Below, piece after piece: positions 26,493 through 35,204 of a stretch of 64,000 bases of DNA. The stretch lies in NCBI GenBank assembly GCA_006226495.1, contig SBGU01000060.1:16249-80248 (forward strand), given 5' to 3'. The translations under genes were made by a program, and so were the position numbers. How positions within the stretch are numbered: the stretch's first letter is position 1; each line of letters starts with the position of its first letter. Source of the stretch: Alphaproteobacteria bacterium (GTDB lineage: Bacteria; Pseudomonadota; Alphaproteobacteria; Sphingomonadales; Kordiimonadaceae). The notes beneath the pieces were generated by a model that saw nothing but the letters and a program-made list of their open reading frames with translations, was not told the DNA's origin and searched no databases.

Positions 26493-26825
26493 GAAGCGCC
26501 CCTCCCAACGTGAAAACAAAATCCACGGGCCACGCCAGACGGCATGAACCGTTTCCATTTTCACCGGGATATCGCGCGGGGCATATTGCTGTGTTTTTAG
26601 ACGCGGACCCAGGTGGACCAAATGCCGCCACCCCTTCCCGGGGGCAAATGCGACACCTTCCCTACCGGCCCACTGACTAACGGACAACGCAGGCGCTGTC
26701 AAATGACGTCTCGCACTTTGTGCGGCCTGCAGACTTTTTCGTGAGGCGTCTTGCGGAGACCCGCCCGTTGGTATACCGCTTGGCATCGGGAGTGAGTGTC
26801 ATAAGTCCAGAGGGGGCCATCGTCA
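26493..26825. other. Divergent region between GH97 gene and nhaC
   Basis: This ~330-bp region holds the predicted GH97 promoter (26674-26702) and a leader of about 175 nt. The nhaC side has only the ribosome-binding AGAGGGGG before its GTG; I see no clear nhaC promoter or other gene. Confidence 0.5.
26674..26702 (-). promoter_or_regulatory. Promoter of the GH97 gene with GACAGCGC half-sites
   Basis: TTGACA (26702-26697) is 17 bp from TAGTCA (26679-26674). The -35 begins an inverted repeat, GACAGCGC-CT-GCGTTGTC, with one mismatch between arms. The same TTGACAGCGC block forms the glk -35 region, but there the half-sites are fused without spacer. Confidence 0.45.
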
Positions 26826-28355
26826 GTGTCTGATAACAATTCCACCGAAACCGACAAACCAATTCCGCTATTGCTGGCCCTTGTGCCACTGATTGTCCTG
26901 ATGATCATGCTGGCCGGCGGCGTTTATTTCTTCGGTCCAGATTCGTCCTATGGCCCCAACCAGATTTCGCTCTTGCTTGCGACATGTGTCGCCTTCCTGA
27001 TCGGCCGCAGCCGCATGGGCCTTGACTGGCCGGAAATGGAAAAGGCGCTCGTTAAGGGTATTTCCCTGTCACTGCATGCCTGCCTGATCCTTCTGGCCAT
27101 CGGCTCGCTGATCGGCGCCTGGATGCTGGCGGGCACGGCCCCTGCCCTCATCTATTACGGCCTGGCGATCCTGGACCCGAGCTGGTTCTACCCGGCCGCA
27201 CTGATTATCTGCGCCCTGGTGTCCATGGCCATCGGATCGAGCTGGACCACGGCCGGCACCATCGGCCTTGCGCTCATTGGCATCTCCCACGTTCTGGGCC
27301 TTGATGTGGCCATCACGGCGGGTGCGGTTATCTCAGGCGCCTATTTCGGTGACAAGATGTCGCCCTTGTCGGACACCACGAACCTGGCGCCCGCCATGGT
27401 GGGCACCGACCTGTTCACCCATATCAAACATATGGTCTGGACCACGGCACCGTCGGTCGCTATCGCGCTTGTGCTGTTCTCCTGGATCAGCCTGACAAGC
27501 GCCCACACCGCCGCATCGCCCGAAAGCATCGCGGCGATGCGGGACCTGTTGTCCCAGTCCTTCAATCTCGGTATCCCGACCCTGCTGCCGCTGGTGCTGC
27601 TGGTCTTCATGGCCGTGCGCAAGCTGCCGGCGCTGCCGACCATTGCCGTGGGTGCCCTGTTTGGCGCCATCATCGCTGTCGTGTACCAGCCTGCGGGCGT
27701 GCGCGCCTTCATCGACCCCGATGGCACCATGAATTTTGCAAGCGCGGCCTTCAAGGCATCATGGAAAGCCTTCGCCGACGGTTATGTCGCCACCACGCCG
27801 GACGAGAAGCTGAATGAGCTTCTGTCGCGCGGCGGTATGTCCACGATGCTGAACACCGTGTGGCTGATCATGACCGCCATGTGTTTTGGCGCATCGATGG
27901 AACGCACGGGCCTGTTGCAGCGTATTGTGCTGACCCTCCTGAAGGGTGTGAAAGGCACCGGCTCGCTGATCGCGACCACGGTCCTTACCGGCGTCGGCAT
28001 GAACCTGATCGCGTCGGACCAATATATCGCCATCGTGCTGCCGGGCCGCATGTTCCGGCTCGAGTTCGCGCGCCGCGGCCTTGCGCCCGAGAACCTGTCC
28101 CGCACGCTTGAGGATGCAGGCACCATGACTTCGGCGCTGATCCCATGGAATACCTGCGGTGCCTTCATGGCCGGCACCCTTGGTGTACCGACCCTTGTGT
28201 ACGCACCCTATGCCTTCGTGAATATCCTGAACCCGATCATCGCCATCATCTATGGCATCTTCAATGTGAAGCTTACCAAGCTGGAGGATACAGACCCCGA
28301 GATCGCGGAAGAACTGATCCATGAGGTTGAAGAAGCAGGCGAAGAGCGCGTCTGA
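26826..28355 (+). CDS. nhaC: NhaC-family Na+/H+ antiporter
   Basis: The 509-residue protein has 11-12 hydrophobic segments and the NhaC-type motifs: IGSSWTTAGTIGLALIGIS, GAVISGAYFGDKMSPLSDTT and, in the second half, TGVGMNLIASDQYIAIVLPG and TSALIPWNTCGAFMAGTLG. It would exchange Na+ for H+ across the inner membrane. The start is GTG, supported by AGAGGGGG 9 nt upstream. The N-terminal ~15 residues are hydrophilic and the C-terminus is acidic. A typical rho-independent hairpin follows the gene. Confidence 0.92.
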   Translation: MSDNNSTETDKPIPLLLALVPLIVLMIMLAGGVYFFGPDSSYGPNQISLLLATCVAFLIGRSRMGLDWPEMEKALVKGISLSLHACLILLAIGSLIGAWMLAGTAPALIYYGLAILDPSWFYPAALIICALVSMAIGSSWTTAGTIGLALIGISHVLGLDVAITAGAVISGAYFGDKMSPLSDTTNLAPAMVGTDLFTHIKHMVWTTAPSVAIALVLFSWISLTSAHTAASPESIAAMRDLLSQSFNLGIPTLLPLVLLVFMAVRKLPALPTIAVGALFGAIIAVVYQPAGVRAFIDPDGTMNFASAAFKASWKAFADGYVATTPDEKLNELLSRGGMSTMLNTVWLIMTAMCFGASMERTGLLQRIVLTLLKGVKGTGSLIATTVLTGVGMNLIASDQYIAIVLPGRMFRLEFARRGLAPENLSRTLEDAGTMTSALIPWNTCGAFMAGTLGVPTLVYAPYAFVNILNPIIAIIYGIFNVKLTKLEDTDPEIAEELIHEVEEAGEERV

Positions 28356-28383
28356 GGCGCGATCCACTGGCTTAACGAGATAC

Positions 28384-28408
28384 AGAGGCGCCATGTTGGC
28401 GCCTCTTT
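28384..28408 (+). terminator. Terminator of nhaC
   Basis: AGAGGCGCC / GGCGCCTCT, a 9-bp stem with the 5-nt loop ATGTT, is followed by TT and a pyrimidine stretch. Confidence 0.75.
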
Positions 28409-28421
28409 CCATTTCTGGCGC

Positions 28422-28994
28422 TCAGGGTGCCCGGTGCGCGACCAGGTCGATACTCACCGTCACTTCATGCGCGATGAAATCCGGGTTGGCCCAGAAGCCG
28501 CCACCAAGGCCGAAGGCCTCGCGGTCCAGTACAAGGCTGCCGCTGGCATGGGCGCTGTCGCCGGTTACGGTCAGCTTGAACGGCAGGGTCACCGGCACGG
28601 CCTTGTCCCGGATTGAGAGCGTGGCTTCCATACGGTAGCCGTCACCGTCCTTGCTGACCCTGGTGCTGGTGAAGGTCGCCTTCGGGAAAAGTTTCACATT
28701 GAACCAGTCCCCGCTTTTCAGGGAATCGTCAGCATCCTTCGACCCGGCATTCACGCTGGCGAGATCAATGGTCGCCGAAATGCTAGCGGTTGACGGGTCG
28801 GCGGGGTCGAAACGGATATCGGCATCGAAACTGCCAAAATGGCCGCCGTGCCGGGTGCCTTCCTGGATGTAGGTGAAATCGAGGCTGCTGTCCTTCATGC
28901 CCAGCGTCCAGGCCGGGGCATCGGCGTGAGCCACCACGGGCGCGAATATCGCCAGTCCTGCCAAAGCAGCAAACAGTTGAACTTGCTTCATCAT
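28422..28994 (-). CDS. YceI-family periplasmic protein
   Basis: This 190-residue protein has a signal peptide (QVQLFAALAGLAIFAPVVAHA) and the YceI lipocalin-like fold: TLGMKDSSLDFTYIQEGTRHGGHFGSFDADIRF, then SATIDLASVNAGSKDADDSL, DWFNVKLFPKATFTS and a LVLDREAFGLGGG segment. YceI proteins bind isoprenoid quinone-like lipids. Its ATG overlaps the stop of the cytochrome b561 gene, and AAGGAGAGG lies within the end of that gene. The b561-YceI pairing is common and suggests a shared membrane-quinone or redox function. Confidence 0.92.
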   Translation of the reverse strand: MMKQVQLFAALAGLAIFAPVVAHADAPAWTLGMKDSSLDFTYIQEGTRHGGHFGSFDADIRFDPADPSTASISATIDLASVNAGSKDADDSLKSGDWFNVKLFPKATFTSTRVSKDGDGYRMEATLSIRDKAVPVTLPFKLTVTGDSAHASGSLVLDREAFGLGGGFWANPDFIAHEVTVSIDLVAHRAP

Positions 28995-29554
28995 AGCCTC
29001 TCCTTCCGGCCCGGCAGCATGCGCCGCAGGATATTGTCCTTCAGCACAAAATGATGCTTGAAGGCGGCCCCGGCATGCAAGGCCACAAGGCCGATCAGCA
29101 CAAACGCCAGTATCTCGTGCAGGTCCTCGAAAAAATCATGCAGCGCTTTATCGGGGCCAATCAGTTTCGGCAGGGTGAACAGCCCGAACACTTCGGTCGG
29201 AATGCCCCGTGTGGACGCCGATACCATCAGCCAGCCGACGATGGGCATCGCGAACAGCACGGCATACAGCCCATAATGGGTGAGGTGCGCGAGCACTTTT
29301 TCATGGGGCTTCAGCGAGGTGGGCAACAGTGGCACCGGCCCGCATGCGCGCCAAACAAGCCGAAGCATGCTGAGCGCCAGCACCAGCATGCCGAAGGACT
29401 TGTGCCACTGGATCAGCCGGAACCGCGCTCCAATATCCTCGATGAAATCGGCCATCAGGAAACCGACGACCAGAAGCCCGAATACCAGCAGCACGGTCAG
29501 CCAGTGAAAGCCCTGGCTGATCGCACCCCAGCGTTCGGAACTGTTTTTCCACAT
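28991..29554 (-). CDS. Cytochrome b561-family membrane protein
   Basis: The 187-residue protein has four predicted membrane helices and the haem-ligand histidines expected of prokaryotic b561: RWGAISQGFHWLTVLLVF, RLIQWHKSFGMLVLAL, LTHYGLYAVLFAMPIVGW and the HEILAFVLIGLVALHAGAAF helix. It probably passes electrons between quinol and a periplasmic acceptor. The ATG at 29554 starts directly before the first conserved segment; its ribosome-binding site is weak (GCAGG). It is coupled to yceI by ATGA overlap. Confidence 0.9.
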   Translation of the reverse strand: MWKNSSERWGAISQGFHWLTVLLVFGLLVVGFLMADFIEDIGARFRLIQWHKSFGMLVLALSMLRLVWRACGPVPLLPTSLKPHEKVLAHLTHYGLYAVLFAMPIVGWLMVSASTRGIPTEVFGLFTLPKLIGPDKALHDFFEDLHEILAFVLIGLVALHAGAAFKHHFVLKDNILRRMLPGRKERL

Positions 29555-29615
29555 GCCACGCACCTGCCTGTTCAAAGGAACCTGAAGCATCCTACACCGC
29601 AGCGGCGCCCGCCGC

Positions 29616-29649
29616 AAAAAACGAGGGCCGCCCCCGAAGGCGCGGCCCT
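29616..29649 (-). terminator. Terminator of the M20 peptidase gene
   Basis: On the minus strand, AGGGCCGC and GCGGCCCT arms are followed by CGTTTTTT, a textbook rho-independent terminator 24 bp after the stop codon. Confidence 0.82.
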
Positions 29650-29672
29650 GTCATTCGTCAGGCAGCTACATC

Positions 29673-31076
29673 CTATTTGCCGGCAAGGTCGGTCAGGATG
29701 ATGTGCCAATGTTCGAGCGCGGCCGGCAGGGATGCAACGGGCACCCGCTCGTTGAGGCCGTGGGCATAACCGTCCGACGCTTTCATGAAGATGCCGGAAA
29801 CGCCATAGCTCGGCATGCCGACGGAGCGGAAATGCATACCGTCGCTACCGCCGGACGACATCTGCGGAATGATCGGCACATCCGGATACCGCGCATGCAC
29901 GGCATGACGCACGGCATTCAGCACGTCATCGCGCAGCGGCGAACCGGGGCTTTCGGTCGGGTCGCCCAGCATGGTCCATTCAATGGCGTCGTTGCCGGCG
30001 GCTTTCTTCAGTTGCGCCAGCGTATTGTCGAGGCCCGAGCCCGGGAACACCCGGCAGTTGATGGTGGCCGTGGCCGACTGCGGCAGCGCATTTTCGGCAT
30101 GGCCGCCCCTCAGCATGGTCGCAATACAGGTCGTGCCCGTGGTGCCGATATATTCCGGCTGGGCCCTGAGGAGCGCGAGCGCTTCCTTGTCCTTGGGGTT
30201 TTCAGCAAAACGTTTCATGGCCGCACCGATGGGGCCCGGCGTCAGTTTGCTCATTTCCTCGAAATAGGCCTTGGTCAGGTCGCTCAGTTCCGGCGGGAAC
30301 TGGTAGGCTTCGATATTCTTGAGCGAGGTCGACAGTTCATAGATCGCATTGTCCGCGCGCGGGCGCGAGCTGTGGCCGCCCGGGTTGCGCACTGTTGCCT
30401 CGAAGGTCACATAGGTTTTTTCCGCCGCCTGGAAATCATAGGAAACGGCCTTGCCGTCCTCGTCCAGAAGCCCGCCGCCACCATCGGCGATCAGCACAAA
30501 TTCACTGTCGGTCAGGTCGCGGTACTGGTGCGCCAGCGCCTTGGTGGACGCCATGCTGCTTTCCTCGTCGCCCGAGAAGGCGATGATCAGGTCGCGGTCA
30601 GGCACAAACCCTTCGGCCTTCAGGCGCAGAAAGGTGGTGGTCAGGACCGACAGGCCGAACTTGTTGTCTTCCGAGCCACGACCGAAGAAGAAACCATCCT
30701 CCTCGATCAGCTTGAAGGGGTCACGCTCCCAGTCCTCGGGCAGCGCATCGACCACGTCCATGTGGGCGGACAGAAGAATCGGCTTTTTGCCGGAACTGCC
30801 GTCACCATGATAGCGGACCACAAGGGCCGCGGTTTCGCCAACCGGCAGGATATGGATATCCTTTTCGTCAAAACCGCCGGCCTTGAATTCGCCCGCAAGA
30901 TATTCCGCCAGCTTGGGCACCAGGCCATGGCCCTCTGCCGTGCGCATGCTGACCGCCGTTTCCAGGATCTGGCGCGCCTTGGCCACAAACGGTGCAGCAT
31001 CGTCAGCCTGCGCAAAACTGCTGAGCATCGAACCCATCATTGCGGCGGTTGCCGCCATCTTCATCCAACGTTTCAT
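29673..31076 (-). CDS. Exported M20 family zinc metallopeptidase
   Basis: This 467-residue protein has an N-terminal signal sequence (KMAATAAMMGSMLSSFAQA) and the M20 dinuclear zinc site: LLSAHMDVVDALP (His-x-Asp), the bridging Asp in FGRGSEDNKFGLSV, and FSGDEESSMAS with the catalytic Glu. A dimerisation domain follows (about residues 190-310). M20 enzymes cleave dipeptides, acyl-amino acids or carboxypeptidase substrates. The ATG at 31076 has GGGGGAG upstream; the codon before it is TTG and could be misread as the start. Confidence 0.92.
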   Translation of the reverse strand: MKRWMKMAATAAMMGSMLSSFAQADDAAPFVAKARQILETAVSMRTAEGHGLVPKLAEYLAGEFKAGGFDEKDIHILPVGETAALVVRYHGDGSSGKKPILLSAHMDVVDALPEDWERDPFKLIEEDGFFFGRGSEDNKFGLSVLTTTFLRLKAEGFVPDRDLIIAFSGDEESSMASTKALAHQYRDLTDSEFVLIADGGGGLLDEDGKAVSYDFQAAEKTYVTFEATVRNPGGHSSRPRADNAIYELSTSLKNIEAYQFPPELSDLTKAYFEEMSKLTPGPIGAAMKRFAENPKDKEALALLRAQPEYIGTTGTTCIATMLRGGHAENALPQSATATINCRVFPGSGLDNTLAQLKKAAGNDAIEWTMLGDPTESPGSPLRDDVLNAVRHAVHARYPDVPIIPQMSSGGSDGMHFRSVGMPSYGVSGIFMKASDGYAHGLNERVPVASLPAALEHWHIILTDLAGK

Positions 31077-31188
31077 CAAACTCCCCCGTCTGCCTGTTGG
31101 TTTGTGTCCTGAACGCTACACAGAAAAAGCCATGGCACCCAAACACTTCTTTTTGATGTGCGCAAAGCGCCCCCCGGCCTGACCTGCC

Positions 31189-31217
31189 TTGCCACCACGG
31201 GTCTTCCTTCCTAAGCT
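31189..31217 (+). promoter_or_regulatory. Predicted promoter of the amidohydrolase gene
   Basis: TTGCCA (31189-31194) and TAAGCT (31212-31217) are 17 bp apart, 27 bp upstream of the ATG. The -10 matches that proposed for the cus operon. Confidence 0.4.
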
Positions 31218-31244
31218 CGCGGTCAAATCACTGGGGGAATCACC

Positions 31245-32540
31245 ATGCGCCAATTTGTGCAAATCCTGCTGGCGGCCATCCTTGCGGCCCTGCCCGCCGC
31301 GGCCGCCGATATCACGGTCATCCATGCCGGCAAGCTGATCGACATCGAAAACCAGAAAGTGCTTCAGGACCAGATGATCACGGTTGAAGGCGACCGCATC
31401 ATCGCCGTCGGCCCGTGGAAGGCCGCGCCCGAAGGTGCCAGGGTGCTGGACTGGTCGGGCCGCACCGTGCTGCCCGGGTTGATGGACATGCACACGCATA
31501 TGGCCGATATCGGCCAGTCCAACAATCCGCTGGCCCCCCTGATGTATTCAGCGTCCGAAGCGGTGCTTGAGGGCGTGCAGAATGCCCGGCTGACCCTGAT
31601 GGCCGGTTTCACCACCGTGCGCGACGTCGGCTCCTGGCGGGCGTTCAACGATGTGGCGCTTCGGGATGCCATCAACAAGGGTATCATCCCCGGTCCCCGT
31701 ATGTCGGTGGTGGGTGCCTATGTCACGGTGCCGGGCGGCGCGGGCGCGATTACCGACCAGGCCATAGATGTCAAAATCCCTGACGACATGCAGTATGGCG
31801 TGGTCAGGAACGCCGACGAGGTGCGCGAAAAGGTGCGCTCCCTGATCCAGCATGGGGCCACCTTTATCAAGACCCTCGCCACCGGCGCAGTGCTGACCAA
31901 CGGCACCAAACCCGGCGCACCGGAACTGACCGAAGAGGAACTGCACGCAGCCGTGGTCGAAGCCGGGTATTACGGGGTCTATGTCACCAGCCATGCCCAT
32001 GGTGCCGAAGGCATCAAGAACGCGGTGCGCGCCGGGGTAAGGTCGATCGAACATGGTTCGCTGATCGACGACGAAGGCATTGCCATGATGAAAAAACACG
32101 GCACCTGGCTGGTGGCCGACATCTATAACGGCGACTATATCGCCGACGTGGGCCGCGCCGAAGGCTGGCCGGAAGAACAACTGATCAAGAATGACGAAAC
32201 CACCGATGCCCAGCGCCAGGGCTTCCGGAAGGCCGTGAAGGCCGGCGTCAAGATCGCCTATGGTACCGACAGCGGTGTTTATCCGCACGGCCTGAACGGT
32301 CGCCAGATGGCCTATATGGTCAAATATGGCATGACCCCCATGCAGGCGATCCGGTCCGCCACCCTTTCGGCCGCCGAACTCCTGGGCTGGGAAAAGGATG
32401 TCGGGTCCATCACACCCGGCAAATATGCCGACATCGTCGCCGTGGACGGCGACCTGATGCAGGATGTCAGCCTCGTTGAACATGTTACGGCTGTCATGAA
32501 GGGCGGCGTGCTGTATAAGGACGAAGCCGCCACCGAATAA
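31245..32540 (+). CDS. Exported metal-dependent amidohydrolase (imidazolonepropionase/prolidase-like)
   Basis: The 431-residue protein has a signal peptide (RQFVQILLAAILAALPAAAA) and an amidohydrolase barrel: GLMDMHTHMADIGQ (His-x-His), ATFIKTLATGA (metal-bridging Lys), VTSHAHGAEGIK, GVRSIEHGSLID and KIAYGTDSGVYPHG (catalytic Asp). This arrangement is that of the group 1 amidohydrolases which include Xaa-Pro and Xaa-Arg dipeptidases. The exact substrate cannot be read from sequence. GGGGGAA precedes the ATG. A TauE/SafE gene follows after 45 bp on the same strand. Confidence 0.9.
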   Translation: MRQFVQILLAAILAALPAAAADITVIHAGKLIDIENQKVLQDQMITVEGDRIIAVGPWKAAPEGARVLDWSGRTVLPGLMDMHTHMADIGQSNNPLAPLMYSASEAVLEGVQNARLTLMAGFTTVRDVGSWRAFNDVALRDAINKGIIPGPRMSVVGAYVTVPGGAGAITDQAIDVKIPDDMQYGVVRNADEVREKVRSLIQHGATFIKTLATGAVLTNGTKPGAPELTEEELHAAVVEAGYYGVYVTSHAHGAEGIKNAVRAGVRSIEHGSLIDDEGIAMMKKHGTWLVADIYNGDYIADVGRAEGWPEEQLIKNDETTDAQRQGFRKAVKAGVKIAYGTDSGVYPHGLNGRQMAYMVKYGMTPMQAIRSATLSAAELLGWEKDVGSITPGKYADIVAVDGDLMQDVSLVEHVTAVMKGGVLYKDEAATE

Positions 32541-32585
32541 GCGGCCAACCGACCCGAACCAAACGACTTCCGGAGCCGCCTTTCC

Positions 32586-33587
32586 ATGACCATCCAGCCG
32601 CCGCGCAAGACCTTCCTGTGGCTGTGGTTCCTGTGGCTTGCAGCCTTTTATGCTGCCTGGAGCTGGCTTGCCTTCCATGGTTCCGGCTGGGCCGACGCCG
32701 TGGCGCACTGGCCCATGGCGCTGGCGATGGCGCTTGGCAGTTATGCCGCAGGTTCGACTCCCATGGGCGGCGGCACAGTCGGCTTCCCGGTCCTGGTATT
32801 GCTGTTCGACCAGCCGGCAAGCCTGGGGCGCGATTTCAGTTTTGCCGTGCAGTCCATCGGCATGACCAGCGCCAGCATCTTCATCCTTGCCCGCAGGCAA
32901 CCGCTCGCGACGTCGCTCTTGCGCGGTGCGCTGATCGGCAGCCTGTTCGGTACGCCGCTTGGCATTTTTGCTATCGCCCCCTTTGTGCCCGAACTCTGGA
33001 TCAAGGTTACATTCGCCGTTGTCTGGGCCAGCTTCGGGCTGTTGCACCTGTACCGTATCCGCGAAATCGCCGCACACACGGGCATGACCGAATTTGACGA
33101 ACGCTGGGATTTCCGCCTTGGCCTGAGGCTTGGTTTCCTCGCAGGCGCGACCGTGGCGGCAGTCACCGGTGTCGGCATCGACATGGTGGTCTATGCCGCC
33201 CTTGTGCTGGTCTGCCGCGCGGACCTGAAGATCGCGATCCCGACCTCGGTCATCATCATGGCCTTCACCTCGGTGCTGGGCATCCTGGTCAAGATGGTCG
33301 GCCCCGGCGTACAGCCGGGCGTGTATGAAAACTGGCTGGCCGCCGCGCCGGTCGTGGCACTGGGCGCGCCCCTTGGCGCCTTCATGGTCGACCTGATCGG
33401 CCGGCGCCCGACCCTGGTGTTTGTAGCCGTCCTGTGTGTGGGCCAGTTTGTCTGGACCTGCATCTCCGAACAGGCGTCGCTGGGTGTTCAGGGCATCCTG
33501 ATTGCCATTGCCGCAGTGGCCGCGTGCCTGTATGGCCTCGAAAAACTGCGGGCCTGGGGCGCCACCCTGGTGGGCGACCGCACCTGA
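32586..33587 (+). CDS. TauE/SafE-family anion permease
   Basis: This 333-residue membrane protein has about eight to nine hydrophobic segments and the TSUP/TauE signature: AAGSTPMGGGTVGFPVL in the first half and the inverted repeat AGATVAAVTGVGIDMVVYA in the second. The family moves sulfite, sulfonates or organic acids. A CGGAG sits before the ATG. It is probably co-transcribed with the upstream amidohydrolase; the substrate is unknown. Confidence 0.85.
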   Translation: MTIQPPRKTFLWLWFLWLAAFYAAWSWLAFHGSGWADAVAHWPMALAMALGSYAAGSTPMGGGTVGFPVLVLLFDQPASLGRDFSFAVQSIGMTSASIFILARRQPLATSLLRGALIGSLFGTPLGIFAIAPFVPELWIKVTFAVVWASFGLLHLYRIREIAAHTGMTEFDERWDFRLGLRLGFLAGATVAAVTGVGIDMVVYAALVLVCRADLKIAIPTSVIIMAFTSVLGILVKMVGPGVQPGVYENWLAAAPVVALGAPLGAFMVDLIGRRPTLVFVAVLCVGQFVWTCISEQASLGVQGILIAIAAVAACLYGLEKLRAWGATLVGDRT

Positions 33588-33599
33588 CGCGCCGCTGCC

Positions 33600-35090
33600 T
33601 CAGGGCTGCAGGAAAGCTTCGATATCCTTGCTGAACTGAAACCGCGAAGGCTGGTCGCGATAGAACATATGGCCGCCTGTGTAACAGCGGAATGACATGG
33701 CCGTCTTCAGGGGTGCCGGCAGTGCGGCCGCGATGGCGGCGTTGCCTGTGCAACTGTTGAGGGAATCGAAACTGCCTGCGACCACAAGCACCTTCAGGCC
33801 GGGCGCAATATCCAGTGCTTCGGCAACCGAAGGCAGGGGCGGGCCCAGCCGCGGCGGGCCGCCACCGTCGCGAATGGCCTTGTCGATCGCCGCCTTGATT
33901 TCCGCCTCGGACAGTTTGGCGGTGGCATAGTTCCAGCGTGCGCCCACACTGGCAGGAAAGCGGCCATCAGGTGCATATCCCGCATCCGCCCCACCAAGGC
34001 CGACATAGGCAAGTGAGGTGGCAAAACCAAGATCATGTCGGATATAGCGTTCAATGGCCGGGGCGGCGTTTTCTTCGTCCTGCCCGGTCAGGCGCATGTC
34101 GAATGTATCCAGCTTCAGGCCCTCGGCCTTCAAAAGGCCCTCGCGATAGGCGCGCGGCGAAATGGTCAGGCTGTCCGCATCCACCATGTCGGCGGCAATA
34201 CCGATCCGGCGCGCCAGTTCGTCCGCCAGCGCCGATCGCGCTTCGGCAGACAGGCCGGCTTTGTTTTCAAGCGCCGGCCGGTAAACCCGCCGGGCCCAGT
34301 CTTCCGCGCGTGCCAGCACCTCGGTGGCATCCGTACCAAAAACAGGATCAAGTTTGCCATGATAGTGCGCGACCAGCGCCAGATCCGGCACCTTGAGCGC
34401 GGTGCGCAGCGATGGCGCAATCACCGGCTCATTCAGGCCAGCACCGCCGGAGATCAGCACAAGCCCCTTCACCGGCAAGCCCTGTTTCAGCAAGGTATAG
34501 CCCACGCTGCCGGCCCGTCCGGCGCCCCAGCTTTCGCCCGCCAGATACAGGGGCGCATCCTCTGCGCCGTGCAACAGCCGCCAGGCCCGTACAAATTCGG
34601 CCACCGAGGCGACATCCCCCACGGTTCCATAAAATTCTGCGGCATATTCCGGGGCGGTCGGGCGGCTGAAGCCGGTGCCAATCGGATCGACAAAAACCAG
34701 GTCGGCATAGGCGAGCCATGTTTCGGCGTTTTCGGACAATTGGCCACCGCTGGCACGCCGGGGCCCGGCGACTTCAAAATGCAGGATCGCAGAATTGGAG
34801 CCAGGACCACCGTTCCAGATAAACATCAGGGGCCTTCCGGTGCCTTTTGGGGCCGGAACCCGATAGGCGAAATAGCCCATTTGGCCGCGGGCGGCCCCGG
34901 TCTCGGCATCGCGGATCGCGACGCGCCCGGCCTCTGCCACATAGCCCAGCGTACCGGTCGCCAATTCGACGCTGTGGCTGGACACCACGGGCACCCCGTC
35001 GAAGGCAGGATCGATCCCGTCCGCCAGCGCAGGTGCCGTGAAGGCCAGCAGCAGGGTCGCTAACAGGACGGAAAATCGGCGTTCGGTCAT
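33600..35090 (-). CDS. Serine carboxypeptidase-like S10 family peptidase
   Basis: The 496-residue protein has a signal peptide (RRFSVLLATLLLAFTAPALA) and the alpha/beta-hydrolase triad of family S10: the nucleophilic Ser in LYLAGESWGAGRAG, Asp in VVAGSFDSLNSCTGN and His in CYTGGHMFYRDQPS. LMFIWNGGPGSNS is the typical oxyanion segment. It probably trims C-terminal residues of peptides in the periplasm or outside the cell. GGAG precedes the ATG at 35090; the frame upstream to 35183 lacks coding features. Confidence 0.93.
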   Translation of the reverse strand: MTERRFSVLLATLLLAFTAPALADGIDPAFDGVPVVSSHSVELATGTLGYVAEAGRVAIRDAETGAARGQMGYFAYRVPAPKGTGRPLMFIWNGGPGSNSAILHFEVAGPRRASGGQLSENAETWLAYADLVFVDPIGTGFSRPTAPEYAAEFYGTVGDVASVAEFVRAWRLLHGAEDAPLYLAGESWGAGRAGSVGYTLLKQGLPVKGLVLISGGAGLNEPVIAPSLRTALKVPDLALVAHYHGKLDPVFGTDATEVLARAEDWARRVYRPALENKAGLSAEARSALADELARRIGIAADMVDADSLTISPRAYREGLLKAEGLKLDTFDMRLTGQDEENAAPAIERYIRHDLGFATSLAYVGLGGADAGYAPDGRFPASVGARWNYATAKLSEAEIKAAIDKAIRDGGGPPRLGPPLPSVAEALDIAPGLKVLVVAGSFDSLNSCTGNAAIAAALPAPLKTAMSFRCYTGGHMFYRDQPSRFQFSKDIEAFLQP

Positions 35091-35204
35091 GGCGGGCTCC
35101 TTGCCTGGCCGGCAAGGACCGGCGGGATATTTGCCCCATGCTACCGAACCGCGCCCGCATAAGCTGCCCCGGTTTGCCACCAAAAGGCGCCTTTCCGGAA
35201 TAGA

